Of a stretch of DNA of 64,000 bases, positions 9,408-20,794 are shown piece by piece. Position 1 is the stretch's first letter; each line of letters begins with the position of its first letter. The translations under genes and the position numbers were made by a program. Origin of the DNA: Symbiodinium natans (lineage: Eukaryota; Sar; Dinophyceae; Suessiales; Symbiodiniaceae); NCBI GenBank assembly GCA_905221605.1, contig CAJNDS010001446.1:508815-572814 (forward strand), given 5' to 3'. The notes under the pieces were generated by a model. The model had not been told where the DNA came from. It ran no database searches and saw only the letters and a list, made by a program, of their open reading frames with translations.

Positions 9408-12009
9408 GCCACCCTCTCTTGGACCTCTGGTTCTTAGCCATGGCCATGCAGCGCCAGGTTCAGGGTTTGGGGTTTGAGGGTAATCCCTAAATTCTAAATT
9501 CTAAATTCCAAGCCCTAAACCCTAAACCCTAAACCCTAAACCCTAAACCCTAAACCCTAAACCCTAAACCCTAAACCCTAAACCCTAAACCCTAAACCCT
9601 AAACCCTAACCCCTAAACCCTAAACCCTAAACCCTAAACCCTAAACCCTAAACCCTAAACCCTCAACCCTAACCCTATACCCTAAACCCTAAACCCTAAA
9701 CTCTAAACCCTAAACCCTAAACCCTAGACCCTAGACCCTAAACCCTGAACCCGGGGCTTGATTTTTTCGGTGGGGGAGGGGGGGAGGGGGGTTGGGGTTT
9801 AGCATAGTTGCCGGTCTGGGGCCTGGGGCTTTGGGGCGATTTAAGGCTTCACAGGTTTGGGAGTCTCTGTGGGTTTAGAGTTTAAGGTTTAGGGCCGGTT
9901 TAGGTTTTAGGGTTTAGGTTTAGGGCCCAGACACCTTGGGCTGTGTAGAGTTTGAGGGTTGAGTAGTTGGTGGCGACCTCTTGAACCTTAACCCCTTACC
10001 CCAACAAACCATTGACTGAGCATCGAAACCCTAAACCCTTAACAGCAGCCTTAAACAAAACTCTGCAAACAAAAGCCTTCAAAACCCTGCTTGGAGGTTC
10101 GTGGGTAGTTATAAGTTGGGTTGGAAGTAGGGCAACTTTAATTTCGAATGGCTGTAACCTTATTTAGGCTACTTATAATTCTAACCCTACTCAAAAGCTA
10201 GCCCTACACACCCCCATTAAGGTACACATAGGCTCCTTAAACCCCAAACCCGAAACAAAATAAATCCCGAACCCTAAACCCTGGCTCAGCAACCCAACGC
10301 CCCAAACCCCAAACCCCAAACCCTAAACCCTAAACCCCAAACCCTAAACCCAAACTGCCCTCACACATCCTTGAGTTCCCCCAAACCCCAAACCCTAAAC
10401 CCTAAACCCCAAACCCTAAACCCCTAAACCCCAAACCCCTTCAAACCATGTGCCTTGCACAGGAGCGGGAGAACCTCTTCGCGGCACGGCGGGCCCGGGA
10501 GACTGCTGGCCCGGAGCCCCCAGACAACCCCAGGCTCCTTCATGAAGGTTGGGGGTTTAGGGTTTAGGGTTTAGGGTTAGGGTTTAGGGTTTAGGGTTTA
10601 GGTTTATGGTTTAGGGTTTAGGGGTTTAGGGGTTTAGGGGTTTAGGGGGATGGGGTTGAAGGGCAGCGGCTGGGGCACAACAGTTCAACCAGGTGGTGGA
10701 GGCTCGAGCTCACAAGATTTCTTTCTCGAGCCGAAGCCCAAGGCCCCGTGATGCCGGTAATCCGTGAAAAACCCTAAACCCTAAACCCTAAACCCTAAAC
10801 CCTAAACCCTAAACCCTAAACCCTAAACCCTAAACCCTAAACCCTAAACCCTAAACCCTTAACCCTTTTTAAGCACTTTCTTGCGACTCATTGTGGAACG
10901 CTTCGAACGCTTCTAGCCCCCAAAGGTAAATCCTAAGACCAGCATGTGTTCCCATCGCTCCCTTCAACTGTGTTTGAAGGTTCATGTTCAGTTATTGTTC
11001 TAAGTGTGGTGAAAAGTAGGGTAACTATAGAACTAGAATTAGGCTATAATTCGGCTATAATTAGGCTGTAATTAGGCTATCCCCCCCCCCCCCCCCCGAT
11101 TTAGTGAACTTGTAGTCGTCCTGCTGGTAGTTGAGGCCCCTCGCTCGCAGATTTGCAGGGAGCGCGGAGCCCCAAACGGTGTTAGAACCAGTCTCCCCCC
11201 CCCACTGCCCTGAGTAGAGGCGAAGGGCCTTAAACCCTAATTCCTAAACCCGAAACCCGAAACCCGAAACCCTAAACCCTAAACCCTAAACCCTAAACCC
11301 TAAACCCTAAACCCTAAACCCAACGTAAACCCCAACCTAAACTCTGAACCCTAGGGCAGTTGGGGATTCCGGTCGATCTGAGATTGTGTTTGGGTCTTGG
11401 GTTTACAAGGGAGGACCGGGGCCTGGGGAATTGCAGAGCTTAGAGTACCTCAGATGCGAAACTCTTAGGGTTTAGGGTTTAGGGTTTAGGGTTTAGGGTT
11501 TAGGGTTTAGGGTTTAGGGTTCCTTGGAGGTTCATGTGTAGGTACAAGCAGGGTTATAGGTAGGGCAACAAAACTTAGAACCTTACCTAACGGTACATAT
11601 AACCCTATTTTTAGCTACCCATGAACCTTCAAGTAGGGTGTTCCTTAACGCAGGTTCGCAGCTTGTGGTCCGGAAAGACAGCATGGCATGGAGTAGAAGC
11701 CCTAAACCTTACCGACCGGTTTAGGGTTTAGGGGTTTAGGGGTTTAGGGTTTAGGGTTTCGGGTTTCGGGTTTCGGGTTGGGGGGGGGTTCATGGGTAGT
11801 TCTCAGTGGGGCTATAAGAAGGGTAACTATAGTTATAACTGGTTATGACGTTGTTAGGGTATATAGCTACCTATGAGCTTCCAAGTAAACCCTAAAATCC
11901 AACCCGAAGCCTCAGCCACGGGTAGTTACACCCGAAGTTACTAGTAGGGTCGCTGCACTTACATCCTCATGTTTTTGGTTTTGCTTGGGGGCTGGGGGGG
12001 GGGGTGGAT

Positions 12010-12070
<61 letters not shown>

Positions 12071-15000
12071 TACTTATATTACATGGGAATTTACCCAACA
12101 ACAGGGACCCCCCCTTATATCTGTCGTTTTGAATTCCCCTAGACCTCGTCTCGCAGCCTCGCTGATTGCAGCTTTGGGCTCGACGCCCAAAGAAACACAC
12201 AAAGGGGGCAGGTCTAACTTTCGCACCCTGTTTGGGTTTAGGGTTTAGGGTTTAGGGTTTCGGGACTCTAACCTGTTCCGTTCAGTTGCGGGTCTCTACG
12301 CCCCCTGGTTTTGTTCTTTTTCTCACACTTTCCGAGCTCTCAAGTCTTCTGCTGGACAATGTGCTGCATTCCTAAGCCGGTCGATCACTTCGCTTGCAAG
12401 GCCCGCCTGGTGGCAGTTCATGCACCCGCCGCAAACGTTAAACCCTGAGCCATACACCCCGACGACCGAAATCTTAACCCCCCCCCAAAACGCCTAGAAG
12501 CCCTGGAGCCTTAAGCCTTCATGTGTAAACCCCAAAGCCCTATATATATATATATATCGGTGGGTGGGTGGGTGGATTTAGGGTTTAGGGTTTAGGGTTT
12601 AGGTTTAGGGCGTAGGGCTTAGGGTTTAGGGCACCGCTGCACCATCTCGCCACTCCTCCTTAAGTTCAGCACCAGCAAGGCTCTTGAACTCTCAAGCGTG
12701 CAAGTTCAGGAATCAAGTTTAGGGAGGCTGGCAGTGGCTTGGGAGTTGGTGAACCCTCAGCCCTAAACCCTACACCCTATAAACCCTAAACCCTGAACCC
12801 TGAACCCTAAACCTTAGGGCTCATCATGCTTTCGGGTTGGGGGCCTTAAGCAAACGAGCCCAAACAAGCCTTATCAAAGGTCGGCTGACTGAGGGATTCT
12901 TGCGCTGCGCAGCAGGGCTTGGGGTTTAGGGTTTTGGGTTTAGGGTTTAGGGTTTAGGGTTCAGGGTTTAGGGTTTAGGGTTTAGGGTTTAGGGTTTATG
13001 GTTTAATTAGGGATAAGGTTTGGGGTCTAGGGTCTAGGGCTTAGGGCTCATTGACCCGGCGCGCATCCCAAACTCACTCCTCGAAGGGTCGCCCGAGCTT
13101 CTGGCTATCGCGGCCCTGAACCCTGCACGCTGAACCTTGAACTATACACTGTAAATCCTAATTCCTGAACCATTCAGGGGCCCCCACATCCTAAACCCCT
13201 CGATGCTCAACCCTCTCCACCTCCAATCTTCTCAAACTTCCCTAAACCCTAAAACCTAAACCCCAAACTCACGAAACCTGAGCCCTCAATCAACCTCCGG
13301 GGGTTTCAGGGTTCATTTGTACACCCTGGATCCGAGCAGAACCCTAAACCCTAAACCCTAAACCCTAAACCCTAAACCCCAAAGCACTTGTAGGGTTGCA
13401 CTTTTCGGCTTGCTGGATCACATGGCAGGCTAGCTACGCGGTTGAGCCAGCAACTTGGCCAGCTCTGGCTAGGGTTTAGGGTTTAGGGTTGAGGGTTGAG
13501 GGTTGAGAGTTGAGGGTTGAGAGTTGAGGGTTGAGGGTTTAGGGTTTAGGGTTATGGGGCAGAACCCTAAATGCGATGGGTTCTGTTGGGCTTTGGTTTT
13601 GGGATGTTGGGCCAGCCTACACCGAGGTTCCCAAAATTGTCCGGGCAACATGTCATGTTTGGGTAGCTATGTCTCTTTGGGAAAGGCTCATACAGTGCCA
13701 CAGGTTAAGGTTTAGTTGGGCCAGGAAACTGGACAAGTAAGTAAGCTTGAACTGCCATTCTAAGGGTGGCTACAAACAAACTGCATCCAAAATGGTCGCT
13801 TCCCTACATTCTGTTCTTTTTTTGGCTCTCTGGTGCAACAAGGCTCCTTTTGCTCGAGCACTTGTATGAAGGTTATAACCAGCTAGCATTACAGTTACCC
13901 TACGCATAACCCCACTTACCACTACCCATGAACCTCCAGAGTACGTACTCTTTAGGGTTTAGGGTTTAGGGTTTAGGGTTTTGGGGTTTAGGGTTTAGGG
14001 TTTAGGGTGATTGTTATTTTCGAGAACAGACCAAATAGACTTCCAAGCTCGGCTCTTATCATGTGCATGTGGGGGCTTTCCTCAATTCGGGACACCTTAG
14101 CGGGTTCTTAGTCTAAGGGAATCCTACTACTTGGGGATCTATATTCTTACTGTTGGCTCGTAGGGAATGAAAGAATGGTAGCAATAGTAAGTACGATAGT
14201 CGTTCATTCTTTCATTCCCTACTAACCAACAGTAAGTATTGGGCGCCCCCTCTCTTTTTTTGCAACCCCCCCCCCCCCCCCCACACGTCTTGGTTTCTGA
14301 AGCTGCGTGGAAATACACATGAGATCACGCCCCGAGATCCGGCCTTGACCCCGAACCCTAAACCCTAAACCCTAAATTCTAAGACCCCAAGTCGCATGTT
14401 TAAGCCGGCTTGTTCGCCGGAGTTGCGACAATTCCTGAAATTTTGAAGCGGTTCAGGGTTTAGGGTTTAGGGTTTAGGGTTTAGGGTTTAGGCCGTCACC
14501 TGGAAGCTAGACCCCATGCGTCGTGGGGATGCCGTCTGCTGTCCACTTCGGGATACTTGGGGGAATCATTTTAGGGTTTAGGGTTTAAGGTTTAGGGTTT
14601 AGGGTTTTTGGGTGTTCTAATTCCTAAAAGCAGCAAAGCAGCTAGAATCATAATTCTTGCTAGAGTTCCAAGGTCGGTGAAGTCCAGATTGTTGCTGGGA
14701 CCTGTCTGGCTTGGGGCTTTGACCCCTAAACCCTAAACCCTAAACCCTAAACCCTAAACCCTAAGCCCTAAACCCTGAACCCTGAACCCTGAACCCTGAA
14801 CCCTGAACCCTAACCGCTTCGGCCTCCAGGTAGAGCAGCCAAAAGCTCCTGTTCCAAAGCGTCGTTCCGTTACTTTTGCAGATGACAAGGCGCGGCGAAA
14901 CGCACAAGTAGTAGTATGGAGTTTTGGGGTTGACCCTAAACCCTAAACCCTAAACCCTAAACCCTGAACTCCCTGAACCCCGAACCCTCAACCCTGAACC

Positions 15001-15270
15001 CTCAACCCTCAACCCTGAACCCTGAACCCTCAACCCTCAACCCCGAACCCTGAACCCTGAACCCTGAACCCTAAACCCTAAACCCTCAACCCTCAACCCT
15101 CAACCCTGAACCCTGAACCCTCAACCCTGAACCCTGAACCCTGAACCCTAAACCCTACACGTTTACGAGTTTGGCGGCTTCCTTTCGGGTGTCAGGGCTT
15201 CAACACATCGATCCTCAAGGGTAGCTTCACCTTCTCATGCAAGGCTCTGTTCCAGAGGGCTACTCGTTAG
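9408..15270 (+). CDS. candidate multi-exon protein with an RVxF-like motif
   Basis: The exons are read as 9408-9457, 10463-10547, 13045-13112, 14830-14907 and 15196-15270, the last ending in TAG. Phases agree at every join (0, 1, 0, 0). The peptides are HPLLDLWFLAMAMQRQ, then ERENLFAARRARETAGPEPP, then LIDPARIPNSLLEGSPELLA, then VEQPKAPVPKRRSVTFADD, then GFNTSILKGSFTFSC and KALFQRATR. The first join gives a continuous charged helix (AMQRQ-ERENLFAARRARE). KRRSVTFADD matches the K/R-x-V-x-F class of protein phosphatase 1 docking motifs, a short motif that also occurs by chance. No family is recognised. The exon at 13045 would use a GC donor (GCCCTGAAC). The other donors are GTTCAGGG, GTTGGGGG and GTAGTA. 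All introns carry telomere-like arrays and foldback elements. Confidence 0.5.
9505..9745 (-). repeat. telomere-like array, CCCTAAA strand
   Basis: More than 30 units with rare variants. It sits inside the first predicted intron of the 9.4-15.3 kb gene. Confidence 0.95.
10090..10205. repeat. foldback element, family I
   Basis: It starts CTTGGAGGTTCGTGGGTAG and its right half is TACTTATAATTCTAACCCTACT. It is diverged, but of the same layout as the copy at 11523-11635. Confidence 0.65.
10549..10862. repeat. inverted pair of telomere-like arrays
   Basis: The G strand runs 10549-10650 from the end of an exon, followed by about 110 unique bases, then the C strand at 10770-10862. If transcribed, the two arrays could pair over about 90 nt. 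Confidence 0.9.
11523..11635. repeat. foldback element, family I (best copy)
   Basis: It runs from CTTGGAGGTTCATG to CATGAACCTTCAAG, with an internal ...GGGTTATAGGTAGGG ... CCCTATTTTTAGC inverted part. It begins two bases after a TTTAGGG array. Confidence 0.8.
11787..11887. repeat. foldback element, family I
   Basis: GTTCATGGGTAGTTCTCAG at the left end, CTACCTATGAGCTTCCAAG at the right, with ATAACTGGTTATGACG in the centre. It also adjoins a telomere-like array. Confidence 0.75.
12011..12068 (+). repeat. (CT)n microsatellite
   Basis: About 28 CT units follow a poly-G run. The open frames through it (Leu-Ser and Arg-Glu repeats) are not genes. It could act as a polypyrimidine tract for an AG at 12110, but no convincing exon follows. 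Confidence 0.95.
12910..13044 (+). repeat. telomere-like array, TTTAGGG strand, degenerate at the end
   Basis: Units drift from TTTAGGG to GGGTCTA and GGGCTTA before the AG at 13043-13044 that would open the next exon. Confidence 0.9.
13434..13555 (+). repeat. left arm of a distant inverted repeat plus TTTAGGG array
   Basis: Bases 13434-13470 are the exact reverse complement of 16801-16837, and in both places the telomere-like array adjoins the same end. Units of TTGAGGG and TTGAGAG follow. Confidence 0.9.
14147..14237. repeat. foldback element, family II
   Basis: Inverted ends CTTACTGTTGGCTCGTAGGG and CCCTACTAACCAACAGTAAG surround GAATGAAAGAATGG ... CATTCTTTCATT. Confidence 0.75.
14934..15158 (-). 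repeat. array of CCCTGAA and CCCTCAA heptamer variants
   Basis: About 30 heptamers in which CCCTAAA, CCCTGAA and CCCTCAA form interleaved short runs. The variant pattern points to local copying. It lies between two predicted exons (14830-14907 and 15196-15270). Confidence 0.9.
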
Positions 15271-15940
15271 GGTTTAGGGTGTAGGGTTTAGGGTTTGGGG
15301 TTTAGGGTTTAGAGTTTAGGGTTCAGGGTAGACCTGCATGGTATGGTTTTTGGGGCCTCGTTCTTTCATAGTACCAGGCATGGACCCTCGTGGTTCTTGC
15401 AGCGCGGCGGCTGGAAATCCACTTGAATGAGAATTGGTTTAGGGTTTAGGGCCTAAGTTTAGGGTTTAGGGTTTAGGGTTTCGGGTTTAGGGCCAAGTTT
15501 AGGGTTTAGGGTTTAGGGTTTCGGGTTTAGGGTTAAGTTAGGTTTGGGTACCCCAAGACACCTGCAAAGGAGCAGGCTTCAAGGTAGGGTTGACAAGGCT
15601 TTCCGCCAAGCTGTGCGAAACGCCCGCGAACTGAATACAGGCTCCCAAATTTGAAACGGAACCCTCATTAAAGTTCTAGACCCTAAAGCCTAACCCTAAA
15701 CCCCAAACCCAAAACCCTAAACCCAAAACCCTAAACCCTGAGGTGTATAATGCCCAATCCCCTAACAAACCCTGACCGAAGCCCTGACCCAACCTTGCAT
15801 CTATTTTTGTTTCGTCCGTCCAGGGTTTAGGGTTTAGGGCTTAGGGCTTAAGGCTCAGGTTTTAGGGTTTAGGGTAAGATTCAACACCCTGAGCCCGAAC
15901 TCCCTGCCAGGTCGAAGTCATTCCCATCTCTGTTTTGCAG

Positions 15941-15990
15941 GCAGGCGAAGATTAATTCGGGTCTTGTCAGTCCGAGATCCAAGAATCACC
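15941..15990 (+). CDS. candidate exon, unknown protein
   Basis: The acceptor is clear: a T-rich stretch ending TTTTGCAG. Two frames are open: QAKINSGLVSPRSKNHHH with a stop, or RRLIRVLSVRDPRITIIEG continuing. The second reads better and runs on to about 16030. It lies between the terminal exon at 15270 and the gene at 16876. The 3' border is unresolved. Confidence 0.35.
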
Positions 15991-16558
15991 ATCATTGAGG
16001 GCAAGCCCTCAACAAGAAGTCCTAAGACCTCCCTACTTAACCCCTGCACCCTAAAGCCCCTAAGGCCCTAAGGCCCTAAGGCTTTATGACATTGAGGGTT
16101 TATGGTCTTGAGTGACGGGGTAAGGGTCGAGAGTGGCTTCGGCTTGTGTTTAGGGCTTGGGGCTTGGGGCGGGCATGTTACCAAAAGAGTGTCGACATCC
16201 TTCTTATAGGGACGCCTTGCAACAAAATACGCCTACTTCCCCAGCAAGATCAGCATGTCTGCCTCGGCATCTTGAGTTGTTCTTCGTCGTCCAGGGTGCT
16301 TGTCAGACCCGAAACTCCAAGGCCTAACCCACAGGGTATTCCCCGAATCCCTGAACCCTAGAATCCTACAGCCCTGAACCTCATAAGACCCTCGACCCCT
16401 AAACCCCTGCCACCCTAAACCCCTAAACCACCAAACCCCTAAACCACTAAACCAAAGGTCGAAACTGTGCGCCCTCCCCCTTGAGATCTACTATTTGCTT
16501 AAGAACCCCAAAAAAATAGAAAAATAATGACCCCTATATTCCCCTTATAAGGAAGAAT

Positions 16559-16800
16559 ACCCTAAACCCTAAACCCTAAACCCTAAACCCTAAACCCTAA
16601 ACCCTAAACCCTAAACCCTAAACCCTAAACCCTAAACCCTAAACCCTAAACCCTAAACCCTAAACCCTAAACCCTAACCCCTAAACCTAAACCCTAAACC
16701 CTAAACCCTAAACCCTAAACCCTAAACCCTAAACCCTAAACCCTAAACCCTAAACCCTAAACCCTAAACCCTAAACCCTAAACCCTAAACCCTAAACCCT
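16559..16800 (-). repeat. telomere-like array, CCCTAAA strand
   Basis: More than 30 nearly perfect units, one of the longest arrays here. It runs straight into the 37-bp right arm of the inverted repeat at 16801-16837. Confidence 0.95.
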
Positions 16801-16875
16801 AGCCAGAGCTGGCCAAGTTGCTGGCTCAACCGCGTAGAACCCAGAACCCTAAACCCTAAACCTTAAACCCCCTAG

Positions 16876-18306
16876 AGATGCGATCTCTGGAGGCCGAGCC
16901 TGAAAACACACCGTGGCAAAGGCCGTCATCGATGTGGGTGCAGGACCTGTGGGTTTAGGGGTTTGGGGTTTAGGGTTTCGGGTTTAGGGTTTTAGAGTTT
17001 GGGGATTAGGGTTTAGGGTTTGGGGTTTGGGGTTTAGGGCTTAGGGTTTTAGGGCTTAGTGTGTAATCTCAGAGTGTGCACTTCTGGTGAGTTTGTTGGC
17101 GGCGGGCGCATAAGGCGCCTGGTGCTTTCGTGGGTTTCCTGCACTTTCAGGATGTTTCGGATGATTCCGTGGGGTTGAGGTGGGTGGGTGTAGGGGTAGT
17201 GACGTCGGTTTTAACAGCGACCTTGACGTACTTGCACAGCGTACGGCAGAAGGATGTCTGACGCTTCTGGAACAACACGCGCTGTCACAAGCGTTCATGC
17301 CCTGTGCGAACATGGTATTCAAACGTGAGTTGTGATTGGGTGGTCTTGGGGTGGCCGTGTCCTCGCACTACTGTGTTCAGCTAACCAATGCTGCACCCTA
17401 AGCCCTAAGCCCTAAGCCCTAAGCCCTAAGCCCTAAACCCTAAACCCTAAACCCTAAACCCTAAACCCTAAACCCCAAGCCCCAAGCCCTAAGCCCCAAG
17501 CCCGGACTCGAATGTTGGCCAGGAAGCCCCGTGGGCGTCTCAGTTTGACGCGAAGCCGCTTGCGCGTACAGAGTCGAGGATTTAGGGTTTAGGCTTTTAA
17601 GGGCTTGGGCTTGGAAGGGTTTAGGGCTCAGGGTTTAGGATTTTGAAGGATGCCCGCAAGGGTTCGGCCCTAATATAGGGGCCGGAATGATTACAAACGG
17701 TGCTCCCTCATGGTCCTAGAAGAACCCATTCTAATTATTAAGGCCCCTATATTAAGCCCGAAACCCGGACGTTTTTAAGTTTGGGTCGAGGGTGTTTGGG
17801 CAGAGGGATGGGGATTCATCATGCGTAGTGCTTCAGCCCAGTGAAGTCGAGTGCCCCTTCAAAGAAGGACGGTGTCGGGCTTACGGCTTAGGTCTTAGGG
17901 CTTAGGGCTCAGGGCTCAGGGCTTAGGGTTTCCAGCTGAGGGCTCACAGCTTGAGGGCTTAGGCTTCAGAGCTGAGGGCTTAGGGCTTGCTTAGGGCTTA
18001 GGGCTGAGGGCTGAGGGCTGAGGGCTGAGGGCTGAGGGCTGAGGGCTGAGGGCTGAGGGCTGAGGGCTGAGGGCTGAGGGCTGAGGGCTGAGGCTTAGTG
18101 CTTAGGGCTTAAGGCTTAGGGCTTAGGGCCTAGGGCTTAGGGCTTAGGGCTGAGGAATGAGGTTGAGGGTCCTCGAGGGCGTAAAGAGTTCATATTCCGG
18201 ACCTGACACAGGTTTACGGCACGTCCTCAAAAACGGGGTATCGGGCTTCCTACAACGGTGGCGGGTGTTCAGGAACCGCAAGGTCCCAGCTGAAGATTTA
18301 TCTTAG
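16876..18306 (+). CDS. candidate multi-exon gene, unknown protein
   Basis: The exons are read as 16876 (or 16878)-16952, 17523 to about 17572, 17837-17891 and 18212-18306, the last ending in TAG. The peptides are MRSLEAEPENTPWQRPS and SMWVQDLW, then EAPWASQFDAKPLARTE, then PSEVECPFKEGRCRAYGL, then GLRHVLKNGVSGFLQRW and RVFRNRKVPAEDLS. The first donor is the GTTTAGGG of a telomere-like array (TGG|GTTTAG, phase 0, matching the next acceptor), and the third is GTCTTAGGG (phase 1, matching 18212). The second exon's 3' end is unclear; GTACAG at 17564 or a GA donor are possible. An in-frame ATG at 16878 could be the start or internal. No known family is recognised. The C-terminal part is basic, with an Arg/Trp-rich helix. 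Confidence 0.5.
17670..17757. repeat. dispersed element, family III
   Basis: It begins and ends with TAATATAGGGGCC and GGCCCCTATATTA, giving clear terminal inverted repeats. It lies inside a predicted intron of the 16.9-18.3 kb gene. Confidence 0.75.
18001..18093 (+). repeat. homogeneous array of the variant heptamer GGGCTGA
   Basis: About 13 exact units of GGGCTGA lie inside longer GGGCTTA/GGGCTCA sequence (17890-18160). The array must have expanded after the variant arose. Confidence 0.95.
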
Positions 18307-18360
18307 AGTTTATGGTTGAGGGAGATTCTCGGCTCAGGCTTGATGACCTTCAGGGTCCAA

Positions 18361-18455
18361 TTTAGGCATCGGAGAAATTACTAGTAGCATTCCCTTATGG
18401 TCCCTATATCATCATACCCGAATAACCCCAAAACCCTATTCTCAGTATTGAGGCG
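18361..18455. repeat. dispersed element, family III
   Basis: CATCGGAGAAATTACTAGTAG - CATTCCCTTATGGTCCC - CCGAATAACC ... CCCTATTCTCAGTATTGAGGC follows the family layout. Confidence 0.65.
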
Positions 18456-18861
18456 GTTTAGAATCTACATACTTTACGAGTATCTGAGGACTCCCACCCT
18501 GTCGCTCACAGCTTCGTCGCTCTACGCCCGGAGGCGTTCCTTGGCTCCAAAACCCTCAGTCTTAAGCCTGCGCTCCCAAAAGCCACACTAATGAGGGTTC
18601 CTTTTGGGGTCCTTGCTTGAGAGGGTGCCGTACGAAATAGGGGACCAAGAAGGGGCCCTAAGCTAGAGAAGACATGTCTCCAAGCGGTGTAAGACCTCGA
18701 CGACGGCACGTAGTGCTCATACTTGACGTCGGCAACCTTCCCCTGCAACATGTTCCATGGCTTCTTCCTTGCCGTAGCGCTCATAGATCTCTCCATACCA
18801 TGTCACGATACAAGGCCCCAAAAGACACGGTCGAATCCTGTGTGGTTTGGGGTTTAGGGTA

Positions 18862-18952
18862 TAATTTGGGATGTTCCCCCTTACACGCCTTAATAGGGAC
18901 TATCATAGGGGGTACTATACTCCCTGTCAGTTTAGAGGGGAACTTCCCAGGC
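18862..18952. repeat. foldback element, family IV (short copy)
   Basis: Left end TTGGGATGTTCCCCCTTACA, right end GGGGAACTTCCCAGG. It has the same left end as 37348-37530 and 47197-47549 but no telomere-like array inside. The stretch 18960-19640 holds mostly short degenerate repeat and I see no gene in it. Confidence 0.6.
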
Positions 18953-19647
18953 TACAATCCTACTGTAGACCAGGCCTTGGGTCCTTAAATTTGTCTGTCC
19001 ATGTTTCGAAGCTTAGCAGTATCAAGGGCGAAGGATCTGGGGCTTAGGGAGAACCTTCAGTGAAGTGGGTTTATGGTTTGGGGACTATACAGGGCTCATA
19101 GGCTTCATAGGGCTTTTAGCTGACTGCACCTCAAGAGGAGTCCCTAGAAGGGGCCCTAACGCGACTGCCCGGCAAGCCCACACGTCACATAGTCCCGCTG
19201 CACCTGTGTAGCCCTACTTAGCCCCCAAGATTCCCTTTCAAGGGGTCCCTGCTTTCTTTATCCCCGAGGGGGGGGGGGGGCACTGCAGACCCGTATGAGT
19301 CATGAACCCCAACCCGAAACCCTAAACCCTAAAACCCTTCGTGTTTAAGGGGTTTGGGGTGTAGGCGCAGCTGTTCCAGGGTTTAGTTTTAAAGACACCC
19401 ACTATAGCCCTCAATTGAGGAGCATACCTTAGTTGACAGGAAGGATCCTAAACCCCACCCCTTAACCCTAAACCGCAAGCCCTACCTACACCCTTTAGGG
19501 TTCCGGGTTCAAGGTTTAGGGTGTTTAGGTTTTAGGATTAGGGGATTGAGTCCCTGTGCCGCTAACTCTGACAATAGACATCTGTAACTCAAGTGCCCCC
19601 AAACAGGGCCCGATCTTCCATGGGTCTGAGAACCAACACCCGCATGT

Positions 19648-20047
19648 ACCCTAAACCCTAAACCCTAAACCCTAAACCCTAAACCCTAAACCCTAAACCC
19701 TAAACCCTAAACCCTAAACCCTAAACCCTAAACCCTAAACCCTAAACCCTAAACCCTAAACCCTAACCCTAACCCTAAACCCTAAACCCTAAACCCTAAA
19801 CCCTAAACCCTCAACCCTAAACCCTAAACCCTAACCCTAACCCTAAACCCTAAACCCTAAACCCTAAACTAAACCTAAACCCTAAACCCTAAACCCTAAA
19901 CCCTAAACCCTAAACCCTAAACCCTAAACCCTAAACCCTAAACCCTAAACCCTAAACCCTAAGCCCTAAGCCCTAAGCCCTAAGCCCTAAGCCCTAAGCC
20001 CTAAGCCCTAAGCCCTAAGCCCTGAACCCTAAACCCGAAACCCTAAA
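19648..20047 (-). repeat. longest telomere-like array (about 400 bp), CCCTAAA strand
   Basis: More than 50 units, with hexamer slips (CCCTAA) at 19763-19775 and 19840-19850 and a pure CCCTAAG run at 19961-20022. Confidence 0.95.
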
Positions 20048-20053
20048 CCCAAG

Positions 20054-20083
20054 CACGGCAGCACTGCAGCCATCGGTCCGGAG
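20054..20083 (+). CDS. candidate micro-exon
   Basis: Thirty bases between an AG and a textbook donor GTGAGT read HGSTAAIGPE. The upstream flank is a CCCTAAA array. It may belong to the gene that continues at 20795-22663, but phase could not be tested well. Confidence 0.35.
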
Positions 20084-20794
20084 GTGAGTTACTGTTGCAC
20101 GTCGCTTTGGGCACATGTTGATTGGTCTCGGATGTGGTTCAGAATTTCAGGTCGGGTTTGGTCTACACCACGGTTTTCGAGAGACAGTTTATTGTGTATA
20201 TAGGCATGACTAAAATGGCGAACCTGTAACAGTAGTCCTCGTCTGATAGTCGCAGGGTGCACGTGTTCGGGTTTGGGGGAACCGAAATGGAAGTATGCTT
20301 GAAAGCCAATCTCTAGTAGTCACCAGGGTCATAATATGTACGGGCCCCCAAGCAACCGCCAACGAACCCCAAACCCTAACCCCCAAATACCCGTCAGCCC
20401 CCAAGTATCTTGTCGACCGTCGGACTTGGGATGGGAAAGCTTCGTCGCCTGGTTTAGGATTGAGGGTGCAGGGCATCCCTGGACGTTTTTCAGGGCTTGG
20501 GGACTAGGACTCAGGGATAATTACCTTAGACCGTGGGCGCCATGCGCAGGTAGGGTTTAGGGTTGTAATTGGGTTTACAGTAGCTCTGCAGAGCTTTGTA
20601 AGAAGTGCTTCTCCTATCCCAACCCTAAGCCCGAAACAAGCATCAGTGCCCAGGCATGCAGCCGTGAGAGCACACTCTCGACCAAGAGTCAGTGTGGCTG
20701 GGCCAGACTCATCCGGGCCATTGTCTGGGAAGCCGGGTGGTGCCCCTAACCAGCAGAACTAGAAGGCAGTCCCTACTTGCAACGGCACCCGAGC

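Noticed and set aside
19648-20047. CRISPR-like regular repeats
   Set aside because: Units of seven bases without spacers, so a tandem telomere-like array. Nothing resembling Cas genes is present.
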